From Hyparrhenia diplandra (taxonomy: Eukaryota > Streptophyta > Magnoliopsida > Poales > Poaceae): 64,000 nucleotides of DNA. The notes beneath the pieces are model-generated. The model was not told where the DNA came from. It did no database searches and saw nothing but the letters and a program-made list of their open reading frames with translations. Both the position numbers and the translations under genes were made by a program. Every line of letters starts with the position of its first letter. Position 1 is the first letter of the stretch. Where the stretch lies: assembly GCA_015847255.1 (NCBI GenBank), contig JADLZK010012244.1, forward strand, positions 1 through 64,000, read 5' to 3'. This document shows positions 12,991 to 24,360 of the stretch, in pieces.

Positions 12991-14714
12991 ATCATTGAAA
13001 GGTCCTAATGGCTAGAGGGGGGTGAATAGCCTATTAAAAATTCTTGCAACAACACTAAACACGGATTAGTATATAAGATGGCGAAGCAACAAATGCGATG
13101 CTACAAGCTATCTATGCAAGCCACAAGTCAAGAAAGGTAATTCTAATATCTCTAAGTCCACACAAGTGCTAGGTCTCTAAGATTACTCCTAGGTGAGCAA
13201 GGTAAGCTATCTAATTCTATCACTAGGAGCTAATCTATTCTCAACAACTAAGCAACCTAGCAAGACTACACAAGTATATCAAGGTAAATACACGAGGAGG
13301 AGTGATCGATATACCGACGTCGATGTGTAGAGGTGGAAGCCAATCACCGTGATCAACAAGAAATCTCCAACGAGCAAGAACAAGGTTGACACGATGATTT
13401 TTCACCGAGGTTCACGTGCTTCCCGGCACGCTAGTCCCCGTTGTGGCGATGCACTCACTTGACGGTTGCTAAGCTTAATGGCCGGTGCCAAATCCCCGGT
13501 GGGAGCTCAAGCAAACCGATCACAAGAGAGGATCAAACAAGCCACGAGCAATCCACTAGTGCTCCTTTCGCGAATCTCCCGCGGGGGTAAGGAACGACCC
13601 CTCACAAGTCCACCGGTGTGGCCTTGAACAAGCTCCAATCGAGCTCAACACCGCCTCTTGCTCCAAGCCGCTATGGAACCAAGCAAATTCCCAAGAGAAA
13701 CAAGATCCCGCAGCTCCTCCAAGGATGAAGTGCCTCTAGATGCAAGCAATCAAGCAAATGCACTTCTAACTCACTCAATCTCACCCAAGATTCGAAGTTA
13801 GGATGAAGAGATGAGTGGAGGGGAGTCTCACAAGCTCTCAAGTGTGTAGGAGTGTTCAAATGTGCAAGAGAGACTCAAAAGACCCGGCCATCCAAGTATA
13901 TATAGAGTCCTCCTCAAAATTGAGCCATTGGAGAAGCCGCTGCGGGTGCCAGGACTCGCCGACCGGACGCACCGAGGAGGAGTCCGGTCGAGGGTCCGGT
14001 CACACACCGGCGTCGCGTCCGGCCACATGAGACAACGCCCGCGCCATACCGACAACGTCTTCATGGTTCGGTCGGTGCTTCCGGTGCCAGCGTCCGGTCG
14101 ATCCACAAAGTCGAGCACGAAAACATGTTACTGGAAGTACGATCGGACTCACTGACCGGACCGTCCGGACAGTGCTTCCGGTCGGCTTTCAGTGCGTCCG
14201 GTCAACCAGTTATGCGTGTTCTTCATTTTTTTGTCGCCCTTTGCTTCAACCTTGCTTCGCCTCTTCCCATAAGTTGCCAACACGTCGAAGATGATCTCGA
14301 TATCATGTATGTTAGCATGTCACAATCGATTTAGGCAAGAACAAAGTTAGTGCTCTCAATCCTAAATGCAATATGCAAGTCAATTGGACCTAGAAGCACT
14401 TCACCAAAGGATTAGTCGCGGCATCCCCTCTTGATAGTCGGCTATCTATCCTATAATGTGATCACACGCTCTATCGTGTCTTGATCACCGAAAGAAAACC
14501 CTATCAAGTATATCTTTGCCTTGATCTCCGGGTTCCTCTCAAACCGACACGCCGAGCTTGACAATCCATCATGTCCACCATCATCGTCCATGTTCATGAT
14601 CATCATGCTCCACGTCATCCATGCAATCCTATCTCTTAAGTCACACTTAGAGCAAAGGATTAGCATAACAAGTGTGTCATCAATTTCTAAAACCAAACAT
14701 GAGATTTCAATCAT
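12991..14714. mobile_element. Solo LTR (1714 bp) with ATCAT target site duplication
   Basis: The LTR runs from 12996 (TGAAAGGTCC) to 14709 (GATTTCA), so it has TG...CA ends and short terminal inversions (TGAAA/TTTCA). ATCAT at 12991-12995 is repeated exactly at 14710-14714. No second LTR, primer-binding site or pol sequence is adjacent. It is therefore what remains after recombination between the two LTRs of one element. Inside, ACCGGAC/GTCCGGT-type words recur around 13960-14200. Confidence 0.85.
13953..14215. repeat. Short dispersed CCGGAC/GTCCGGT repeats inside the solo LTR
   Basis: The word GTCCGGT and its complement occur many times over about 260 bases, interspersed with unrelated sequence. 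This gives a CpG-rich island inside the LTR. Function unknown. Confidence 0.6.
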
Positions 14715-16841
14715 TCCTGCAAGTGGAAGTGGGATAGATTGGGATCAAAAGAGGGGCCCATCATGAGGATGGAGAGTCCTCTAAGTGGCCTCGACTAATC
14801 CGAACCATCAGCCTTAATCATTCAAGCCAAAGCACCTAGTTGGACAGATTTCTACAACAAGAAAATAAAGTTGATCTCCGAAGTTTCAACTTTAGCAAGG
14901 CAAGAACCACTACTTACTAGCCCGATTAATCAAGTAATGGCTTGTAGGTTGTCGTCACTTGTTGGTTTAGGTCTTTTGATTTGAAATATTCATGTTTACT
15001 CAAGTTAGGCACAAAGCAACAACATTTGAGTCATACTATGCTTACTAGGCCAAAGTAGTAATATTATGTGTTAATAATACTATTGTTGCATACTTGCCTT
15101 GTATATCTTTTTAAGTGTCATTATGATATTCATACTAGTTAGGTCAAACTTTCTTAAGTTTGACTATTTCTGTATAAATATTAGCAATATTTCATCTCCA
15201 AATAAATTTATTATCAAAATAGATTCAATGATCTATGTAACAATATTAATTTTATATATATCTAGTCAAAGTTAAGTACGTTTAACGTTTAGAGAAATAG
15301 TGAAAAAGGGAGATGGAGGGGTATCTCACGTTCCATCATCATGGTGCCAACTACCAAGGATTCAAAGACAATGGCCATCTTGATACACAGTTCTGAACTC
15401 ATAGAGCAAGACTAATAATATTGTCGTGACATAGAATTCTGAGCCCTTAGAGCAAGGCTAATATAACAACTTTAAAAAAATTTAGCCTTCTCCCAACCCA
15501 CTCATATATAGCCAACTCCCCATTTTTTGATATATGACCTGCTCATCTTTCTTACAGTCCGCTTCCCTTCTCTTCACCACCTCAGCATATATCAATGTGT
15601 TATTATATTGTACTTGGTTCTTAATACGATATTACTCACATCACATCACATTAATATTACTAATTTTAGAGCACTCACAGTGCTGAAACAACCATAGAGT
15701 CTATCTCTATTAATTATATTGCTACATAGGTAATTTGCTGATGTGGAATGTATTTAATGAGGAGAGAGGAGAAAATCCTAGAGACGACGTCTAACATAGA
15801 CGTCGAGTCTTCATGCACTACGAAGTTGAAGAAACCATCTTGCTACGCGTTGGGGAGGTATTTGTCGTTTCCATCGGCACCTGTTGGATCCCGTGCACGT
15901 CAGCGTGCCCTGCCATGGATGGGGAGAGGAAGCCCGCGCCATGGATGGGAGAGGGACGCGCACGGGTCAGGGCCGGCCATGCACACCGCCACTGCGGAGC
16001 TCCCGTGCGGCCGTCTGCCGCCGCTGCACACCGCCTGTGCCTTGGGGACCTCCAGCACGGCCGCCTTCCATGTGCGCCGCCCGCCAATCGCGACACCGCG
16101 CGGTGGCATGTCTGAACTCTGAATCCCGTTTATACTTCGACCGGAACATGATGTAAATAGGAAGTTTCATATTCAGTTGCATATTTAGCGGCGGCATTCT
16201 ATGTTTCGCTAGCTGTTGGATCCTTAGATGCATGTAACGATCGGTGGACAAGGCCAGAACCGTGCACAAAAGATCCAGCTACGGGGAGAAGAAGATTTGT
16301 CGATTTTTCATGTGGACTCCATATAGAAAAACTGCATTGTAGAGAATAGTTTCGAGTCCGTATGCCATGTCATTTCTTCATAGATCTAAGTCAACGATCA
16401 TCAATGCCATTACCTATGGCACAGGATAGGAGTGGTAGGGCACTCGTTTTTCTCCACCTTGGAACTGGGTGCTCGCATGCAGCTGCGCCATGCGTACTGT
16501 GCATACAGAATTGACGTCTACTACCGGCTATTTTGACCTACTACACGCGGCTACCGCCCTTGGTCGAGGCGCCGTGGTCTCGAAGCAGTCCAAGCTGCAC
16601 GTGTAATCATGCAGTGCTGCATCGCCGTCGTCCCGCTTCGCTCACCTGTTATCATAGACCTGGGAATTCATCAAGAAACAACCCGTGGCACATATATGCA
16701 AGTTGCCTTGAGTAGCATGCACCGTACTCTCGGCAATCGCTGTTCCACATTTGTGAGATGCGTCGGCCGTTTCGCCTCGCCATCAAAGGGTGAGCCAGAG
16801 AGAGAGCTGACGCGACGCGTGCCTTGGGATATATAGTACGT
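14715..16841. other. Intergenic
   Basis: Contains a Tourist MITE (15450-15620), an AT-rich stretch with paired GTCAAACTT / AGTCAAAGTTAAG words resembling a decayed Stowaway (about 15144-15290), and a GC-rich patch (15860-16130) whose short frames on both strands resemble nothing known. Confidence 0.5.
15450..15620. mobile_element. Tourist-like MITE, 171 bp
   Basis: Begins GAGCAAGGCTAATATAA and ends with the inverted form TATATTGTACTTGGTTC. TTA flanks both ends (15447-15449 and 15621-15623). Its ends are related to those of the element at 11099-11342, so both belong to one family. Confidence 0.7.
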
Positions 16842-16969
16842 GGTACATATGCAAGTTGCACCACCGGATTCGCGTGCCTGCGAAGGCTTGAAAACACTCG
16901 GCGTAGGTACGTATGCAAGTTGCACCATCGGATTCGCGTGCCGGTGAAGGCTTGAAAACACTCGGTGTA
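16842..16969. repeat. 64-bp head-to-tail tandem duplication
   Basis: 16842-16905 and 16906-16969 are adjacent copies, both starting GGTAC(A/G)TATGCAAGTTGCACC and ending CACTCGG(C/T)GTA. They differ at only a handful of positions and are exactly 64 bases each. A fragment of the same sequence (ATATGCAAGTTGC) lies near 16694. Confidence 0.85.
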
Positions 16970-17312
16970 ACCATTCGCGGAGTGTTGCGCACAGCGAGGA
17001 GCCGAGCGAGCTAAGGCGAAGCCTTCTTCGCCGAGTGCGATGAAGACATAGCCAAAGAAAAGACGGTGGTGACGGCAGACCGCGAAACGTGGCTTCTTTT
17101 CCATGTGCTGGCCAACCAGGCACTCGGCGAAGCAGGGCTCTTTTGCCGAGTGCTGGCCAGCCAGACACACGGCGAATTGGGGCTTATTTACCTAGTGTCG
17201 GCCAACCAACACTCGACGAATACCGGCACCTTTGTCGAGTGTTGTGGGCATTATACTTGACAAAGGTGGTCTCCATGTGCCTCTGTCTTTGCCGAGTGTA
17301 ACACTTCGACGA
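16893..17312. mobile_element. CACTA-type transposon subterminal repeat region
   Basis: Repeated CACTCGGCGAA and TTTGCCGAGTG words occur in both orientations (about 16895, 17029, 17121, 17140, 17223, 17292), with diverged forms such as CACTCGACGAA. Arrays like this mark the subterminal regions of one large grass CACTA family. The terminal CACTA bases were not found, so this is a fragment. Confidence 0.65.
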
Positions 17313-17525
17313 AGTGTTTATAATTTTTTTGGCTCCATTACATGATTGTAATGCCGGCACGCTCAAGTGGCTCCCAATAAAATACACACGGACAATCATC
17401 TCTTTGGTCTCCTCGCTAGCGCCTCCTATCCGCGTTGCACTCACAGCGCAAGCAACAACCAGCAAGTGTGATGCAACCAGGCGACGTCAAGTACTACGAC
17501 AAGATGCATTTGTATGGGCGGCTCA

Positions 17526-18285
17526 AGAGCCTTTGTAAGGGTGGCTGGCCTAGACGCCTCTCCATTTTTTTTTTTACAAATCAGCCCACTAAGGGGGTGG
17601 TTACAAATACAATTTGTAAGAGCGGCTGGTTATGAAACCGCCTTACAACCAATTTTTACGTGAATTCAAAAAAAAAAAAAAAAAAAAAAATAGCAAAACA
17701 TTTTTTTAATCTGGGAAGGCCCGCCATTGGTCAGCCACCCGCCTGCTCCGTCAAAGTCGCGAGTCGTGAAGCGGCCGTGAGGGTTCGAACCCATGACCTT
17801 AGGCTCGTGAGAGAGCCTTCCACTCCACTGCACTACACACTCGCATGTGTGAACAACTCGTTTTGGAACCCCACATATTATACAAATTCGATTGAAAACT
17901 AACTATTTGAGGCCCTAAACGAATTCAAATAAATAAGTTATCGACTAAAAAGTTTGATAAGTTTTCAAGATCTACAATTTTTATTTAGGGTGTCTCTCCA
18001 TCTGAGGTCGCTTATGAAATTTGAATTTCAAATTTGAGACATTTGAACATAGTTTTTGTATGACAAGTTGATTTCAAATAAAAAAATGATCAACTATAAA
18101 GTTTCATAACTTTTCGAGATCTACAATTCTTATTTAGGAAGTTTTTCCATCCGAGGTTGTTTGAAAAATTCAAATTTTAAAATTTAGACATTCAAACCCT
18201 ACGTTAGTAAGGGCAGTTGGTGATCCAGTCGCCCATATAAATATCTTTGTAAGAGCGGCCGGTGATCTAGCAGCACATACAAATC
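17526..18285. mobile_element. CACTA-like fragment with 'TTTGTAAGGGCGGCTGG' repeats
   Basis: Words of the type TTTGTAAG(A/G)GCGGCTGG recur at about 17529, 17614 and 18243, together with related gcggttt/aaaccgcc forms. These resemble the subterminal repeats of a second grass CACTA family, also seen at 60330-60560. The middle holds a poly-A run (17669-17690) and two similar segments (about 17935 and 18078) that both contain GTTTGATAAG/GTTTCATAAC then TTTTC(A/G)AGATCTACAATT. Confidence 0.5.
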
Positions 18286-18305
18286 GGCCTGATTTATACA
18301 GAGTT

Positions 18306-18491
18306 ACTACCTCCGTCTCATTTTCCAGCACATACAAATTGACCTGATTTACCAAAAAGCTAGTTTCCTGCCAGACCTCTCACCGCCATCGAGTCATCAC
18401 AGTCAAAAGGTAGGGACATTTTGGTAATTTCACTTCATCCTTGATTTCCATACAAACAGCTATAATTACATGCTTTTGGAGACGGAGGGAG
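18306..18491. mobile_element. Stowaway-like MITE (Tc1/Mariner type), 186 bp
   Basis: Inverted ends CTACCTCCGTCTC and GAGACGGAGGGAG with TA on both sides (18304-18305 and 18492-18493). This is the standard Stowaway signature. It sits at the edge of the CACTA-like fragment. Confidence 0.8.
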
Positions 18492-18494
18492 TAT

Positions 18495-20428
18495 TTGTTG
18501 AGTTACCCCACGGCCACCACTGTAGGAGCGGCCCAACCGCCGGCCGCATTAAAAAATGATCGATCGTCTCATGTGGGCTACCTCTTCTCGTGGCACTGTC
18601 TGCTGCATAGGCACATAGCGTTCAACAATGTTCATTTCAGTTTCCAGCGGGGGCGAACGAACCTGGTTTGTTCAAGTGACATCATACGGAAAATATATTT
18701 AGTCTTTTGTATAAAGTATAAAGATTTTAGTAAATTCAGTGTTAGCAACCTCGTTGTTCACAATAGTTCCGTTCAATAACTGATCGGATTACACAACCTT
18801 AGGGGAAGGGAGGTTAGAGATCAGATCATCAGAGCAATCTAGGTAGGGAATAGAACCAGAGAAGCTGGAAGGAATAAATCAGGTATAGACTATAAAGCTC
18901 TAAAAGTAGGAAATCTAGGTACAAGAGGAAAAGAGGCTGGAGGAAGAAGCACAGCTGGAGATGGAGATGAGTTTGCCAACGGTGTAGTGGTAACACAAAT
19001 GGAATCAGATCAGAACGCAAATATTGCACGGAACAGAGAGCACCGATTGTTTGTTTGACAATCTTAATTATTGGTTTTCTGTTCCCATCTTTGTGAGAAA
19101 GGTGAAATCAAAACTCTAGAGGACGAAGAAACAGATAAAAAAATAAGTAGAGACACGGAGGAGGGGAAGAGATTCACTGCACTGAGAACCATGAATTCAA
19201 GAGCTACTACATCGTGGGAGAGGCACCAGAGATGTCGGCAGCACATGATCGATCTCCAGCGGACAGCAATGATTATTTTTTCTTGCTACTATGAGGCGGC
19301 GAGGAGTAGGCCACCCGGATTGAATAACCCTCGAGGAGAGCGGTATGCATATCTTGCAGGCCTTGAAAATAACGCTATGAAAGTCCTCACTAAGACTGCC
19401 TAAGATTCACGCCACAGTCCATTGTAGGCCGAACCAGACACTAATCAGAATCAAATCACCCTGTTAACTGACAACGGTTAAAAAAAGACTCAAACAAACA
19501 ACACCGTACCTAAGTCCTACCGTTTTCACCTCAAATTGAATTAAACTTTGAAAAAGTTTTACTGCTAGCTCTTTTTAAAATGTGGGGATTAAAATGTACT
19601 TCTGGAGGCCTATTGCAATCTTGGGTGTGGGTTGATGGCTGACTGCAGAGCAGCCGATGCCAATATATATGTGCCTAGTTGGATGGGTGTCTTGTATACG
19701 ATTGTTAGGTTGCTTCCTAGTTCAAAGTGGTCAAGGGTTTCTGAAACGATGCCGGTCTTTCAGGGCTGATTTTCTTTTTCTATATTTGTATTTCGGCTGT
19801 TTTTCACGTTGTTGGAGAAGTTGCCTTTCTTTTTTGTCGTGTGTTGTGTGTATGACGCAATATGTGCCTGGTTTTCCAGTTGAGGTTTCAGTCGAGGGGA
19901 TGTGCATTGCATGTACTAGGGAGCAAAACCAGCACTGCTCGGTGGCAAAACGCGGCCGTCGTGCAGCGGTAGCTTTCATTTTTGTCCCGGTTTTTATTTT
20001 GTTTCTGCTTTAATTTCTGGCTGACGCGGGCGTGGAAAATGGAAATGAGCGATACGTTGCCGTACGCCTGTCGCGGCTGTATCACCAGCCCTTCCCAACG
20101 GCAAGCCAACCATCCTCCTCCTTTTGCAGGAGATGTAGTCGTATTGAGTATATGTATAAATAATTGCTTACTACTCTCTTCATTTCAAATTATAAAGAGT
20201 AAGTTAGGATCGTTTAAAATTGGACCTATAACAATCTCAATGTAAGAATGAAGAAAATACTACCAAACGTGTCTTGTGAGAATCGATGATTTTTTTTTTC
20301 ACGACCAGAGATATAAGCCAAATGTCGATAGGGTTTCGTGTCCTGTGAAAGGGAGGAAACTCAGTGCCAATGTGAGTGCAAACCACTGTACCGGCCAAAG
20401 CCAGAGATGGAAGGGGTACCTGTTGTGC
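18495..20428. other. Intergenic
   Basis: No recognisable gene. An open frame of 110 codons at 19071-19403 (+) and one of 118 codons at 19657-20013 (+) match no family I know and have no supporting splice or codon signals. A half Stowaway-like word (CTCTCTTCATTTCAAATTATAAAGAG) lies near 20171. Confidence 0.45.
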
Positions 20429-22361
20429 CATCGTGTTAACACCAAAATTTGGTAGAGCTCAGATGACAGGTGGGCCAGTACAAGGACGATTCGGCAAGGA
20501 ACCATTCGACAGACAGCTTGTGCGAAACAGAGTGATTGGCAACACTGTAGCGGTCGGGAAGCCGGCACCATTCGGCTGAGTCATGTATCCAGGAGAGTGT
20601 TGAGCGCTCGGCTGTCAAGGTTGATTTGGTAAACCAAAGAACGTTGGAAAAGCCATCTAAGGAGGAGAGCTTGTGCCATGTACGACATCAACGACTCCGA
20701 GAAGACTTGGAGTACAAACTATCTTAGCTAGATTTTCTGTTATTGTAATCGTAATCAATTAGGATTCGTATCAAGTCTAGGGTATAAATATAAGACCCGT
20801 GGCAACTGTAATACATCTACCCAATCAATACAACAACAAATCCGGCTCCGCGCCACCCCTTTCGAGTCCAAGTCGTGTCGTCGATCTACTGCGAGAGGAT
20901 ACATCGATCCGTCGACCTCCGTAAGTACCGGCAACCTTGTACCATGTCTAGTATCGTGCGGCGGATTTAGATTATGTTGCAAGTAGTCTTGTTACCATGC
21001 TTAGTATCATGCAGCGGATTTAGGCTATGGAACAGGAGGGTTCTTTGTTAGATCATGAGTCGTGCGGCAGGCTAAGGTCTAGCTTGGAGCTAGTTATCGG
21101 CTTCATTAGATTTGACAAATATAGTGAATTCATTAAGTTACCACGTGGTGCATGCTTTTATTTATTAATTTTATTATGATTGCACACACTTTTGCCCAAT
21201 TTAGATTGACAGGGCTCGGCTTCATCTTGTTATAGATCTAGTTATCTTTAATGTTTTTTGATGTTCATCTTATCGTGTCACTAGATCTATCTGTTCATCA
21301 TAGCCGAGCTTAGATCAATCTAAGTTGCTACATGTTGTGGATTCGTATACGTTTAGTCTTGACAGGACTGGGTACCGTGCGACAGATGCAGGTCTTTGGG
21401 TTACTCTAGAGCTAGTCATCCGGTGGACTAGAGATCAGTTTAATCTGATAGGTTTTGCGTGTGAGTTCCTTCTTCATGGACCCCGATTCGGCAAGCTTGC
21501 CGAATACAATTATGCATCTACATGTAGCCTGCATGTATAGGTTTGTCTACTGTTAACGTCTAGTCTTGCAGTGTATCATGCGGTGGATTGCTGTTAGGAT
21601 GAAAAGGGTTTAGGGTGATTAGTTGTGCGGCGAACTAATACGAATAGATCCCTGTCTTTATCATTAGAACGGGTTTACATGTGTACTTTACTGTTTATGC
21701 ATATACGCTTTAACGAGTAATGAGTATTTATAGATCTATTTAGATATATGCATGCTTTTAGCTTGTCATGGTTAGATTGTATCATGCGGTGGATTGATCT
21801 AGTTGTGAGAAGTGGTTTGGATGTGTAACAAGCCGTATCATGCGGTGGATTAGCTTGCGAGGGTTCAAGCTGGACGGGTTTAGGAAAACTAGACATGCGG
21901 CAGACTAGTTGGTTGAAACCTATGCATGTGTTATTTAGATTAGATTTATAATTATGATTTACCTGCTTTATGTATCATGTTGTCAATTGATTCGATCTAT
22001 GCAATAAGCTTTATGATATCATGTCTTGATGATCGTTTTACTTGTTCAAACATGTCTTATCATGCCCGTTCGGTAACTGGACTCTTCCCTATTTTGTTTA
22101 TGCTTACCGAACGCGTTCATGGCTAGCGGGGCGATAACTTCTATAGCTATATGTCGCCGTAAGTAAGTGGCTTGAGCCATACATGCGGGCGTCTTGGTCT
22201 CACCGTGCACGTTCCAAATCTCACGTTTATCTCCTTGTCAATTTATAGGTCAAATTGATCGGCATGCCACCGGATCAAGACACCCAGGCACCCAAGTTAA
22301 GCTAGCTACTTCGGCTTGTCAGTGTGTGCGGCATAAGAGGCACTTTTGTGTCAACACATCG
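20429..22361. mobile_element. Solo LTR (1923 bp) with CATCG target site duplication
   Basis: The LTR extends from 20434 (TGTTAACACC) to 22356 (GTGTCAACA), with near-perfect terminal inversion. The 5-bp duplication CATCG is exact at 20429-20433 and 22357-22361. A TATA-like sequence (GGTATAAATATAAG, about 20780) followed by a CAATC-rich start region fits the LTR's own promoter. No internal region or second LTR is present. The many TGCGG(T/C)GGATTA-type words at 20950-21900 form a loose internal repeat. Confidence 0.88.
20778..20800 (+). promoter_or_regulatory. LTR promoter (TATA box)
   Basis: GGTATAAATATAAG inside the solo LTR, about 345 bases from its left end, at the usual place for the U3 promoter of a grass LTR. 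It could still drive transcription rightward into neighbouring DNA. Confidence 0.5.
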
Positions 22362-22791
22362 CCATCTTCTTCTTCGGGTCCACGGTGTACGCGCTTCAGT
22401 TCCTATTTCTTTACGCCCTTCATGTCATGTGCATTTTAGGTGCTTGATGGAATGCTAAAACCAAAGATTTAGTTTCATAATAAGCGATTTGTCAACCAAC
22501 ACCTCTTACCTTTTTGTTATAGATGCCTGTTTGCTCAGATTTGATAAGTAATGTGCGGTGAAACAAAAAAAGATAATATGTTCTCACATTCGGTTTGTAT
22601 TGTACGAAGCAATTTCCATTTTCAAGTTGCTTCCACCTTTTTTGATATGAAAAGAGCACAACATTGAGAAACTTTTCGATATGAAAAGAACACAACATTG
22701 CTAGCGTGAAGCAAGATAACATCATCTTTGGGTAAGACCTACTTTATGCGATCGGATTGTATTGCATTATTATTTTTTTGGATCCTATTGC

Positions 22792-22939
22792 ATTATTATC
22801 CTTACCCTGCTTTGAGATGGAGCATGCGTATAGGATTCTCTACCGGGAATCTTCCGCGCCGACTCATTATTATCCTTACCCTGCTTTGAGATTGAGCATG
22901 CTTATAGGGTTCTCTACCGGGAATCTTCCGCGCTGACCA
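22792..22939. repeat. 74-bp tandem duplication
   Basis: 22792-22865 and 22866-22939 both begin ATTATTATCCTTACCCTGC and end CTTCCGCGC(C/T)GAC plus two bases. They differ at about six sites. They lie directly before a GC-rich segment. Confidence 0.85.
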
Positions 22940-23512
22940 CCCCTCCAATTGGGCCGGCCCATCACTTTCTGGCCCAAAATGATGACGGGCGGACAAGGCG
23001 ACCGGGCGACGAGGCGACCAGGCGTGGAGGACCTCGGAGGCGGAGGTCCAGGGACCTCGGAGGCGGAGGCCGCCGTAGCTTTAGGGTTCCGGCGGTGGAG
23101 AAACCGAGGGCGTCGACGACCTTTAGGGTTCGGCGAGGTCCCCTTTGTCTCCATCCTTGCCACCCGGCCGTAGAATGCGCCCGACCGGCCTGGCCGCGGC
23201 CGTCAACACGGGCGGTGGCCGGGCGGTTCGGTCGGCGGTGAGCGAGGTGTCGGGCGCCGCCGAGCGGGCGGGGGCCGGACTCATCGATTGGGTGCGGGTC
23301 GGCGGTGGCGGCGCGAGAAGAGTGGGGAAGTGGAAGAAGGGGGCACCCGCGGCGGGGGTGGGGCAGCAACGGGGGAGGTAGAGTCGACGGCGGCGGCAGC
23401 AGCTCGAGGAAGAAGACGACCGTGGGGGCGAGGAAGAAGACGACGGCCAGGGCGGGCCTTAGGCCGTTAGTTGGGCCGCCAAGGGGTGGTCGGCGCCTAA
23501 CACGACCCGTTC
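22940..23512. other. GC-rich segment, possible promoter or captured first exon
   Basis: Composition jumps to grass first-exon values. It includes GGGCCGGCCCA and TGGGCC motifs and two TTTAGGGTT (telo-box-like) words, all common in promoters of housekeeping genes. Open frames exist in several phases without a convincing protein. It could be a gene fragment moved by the Helitron whose 3' end lies at 24360. Confidence 0.35.
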
Positions 23513-24330
23513 TCTACCCTCCGTATACAATTTTGTTGGCTCCAGGATCCATACCACTACAGTGCCCTTTTTGTTACCAGGTAATAATCCACATCCCATC
23601 CATAAAAAAAAAAAAAAAAATCAAAACATCACTCTGTTTGTTAACCACATTTACTTTTACCATCAACTTTGTATATGTAGACTGGGATGTACTTGCAGCT
23701 ATGCGTATTCAATATGGATTGCTTCGTTGAAAAAAGGTCATGCGAAAGTTTCGGATACTCTCTAACTGCTGATTGGATTCTGTGATCCGCATTCAATTTT
23801 TAAGGCGCTACGACTCCACTTGGCTACTGCCATTTCCATGGTGCATTCTGCTGATTTGTTATCCTGGTGCTTTTCAGCGCATCTATAAGGTACAGGGTAC
23901 AACTAATACATTTTTTTATATATCCCTTATTACGTGTACATCCACATCATTTAGTTTTTTTTTCCCCTTATGATGTGGTCTTAGTTATAGTTCAGATTAT
24001 TGCATTCCAATCATTCTATTCTTATTCCTGATGTTATTGTCTTCTAAGTGAACATTTCAAGGCACCAAACACATCAAGATGGTTTTCTTCATCAGGTTAG
24101 CCCCCTCTATTTATGACTCAATTCCCTGTACATATATGCAGTTCCTCATCCTTCCTCAACTTGTCGTCACCACATGTCGAATGCTCGCTATGCCACATGG
24201 AGATAATTAGCGTATTCCATCTCGGATTCATTTCATGTTATAGGTTCTCAATATTCCCGAGATTATCAGGCTAATTTTAAATACCAACAAATTGTAGCTT
24301 CATCCATCTACGTTTGTAGTTTTTCAATTA

Positions 24331-24360
24331 GCCCGCGCGAAGCACGGGGGTTTCTGCTAG
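24331..24360 (+). mobile_element. Helitron 3' terminus (hairpin plus CTAG|T)
   Basis: CCCGCGC-gaa-GCACGGG forms a GC-rich hairpin with one mismatch. Nine bases later comes CTAG followed by T at 24361. This is the standard 3' end of plant Helitrons (hairpin, then CTRR, inserted before T). The matching 5' end is uncertain. Confidence 0.6.

Noticed and set aside
15748..16269. Six overlapping frames of 69-124 codons in a GC-rich patch
   Set aside because: No frame shows codon bias or a recognisable motif; several frames are open at once on both strands.
16652..17170. 172- and 165-codon minus-strand frames with repeated peptide units
   Set aside because: They are translations of the 64-bp duplication and CACTA subterminal repeats, not a repeat protein.
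22876..23730. Candidate protein-coding exon in the GC-rich block
   Set aside because: Frames on both strands are R/G/A-rich without conserved motifs; treated as promoter-like or captured sequence.
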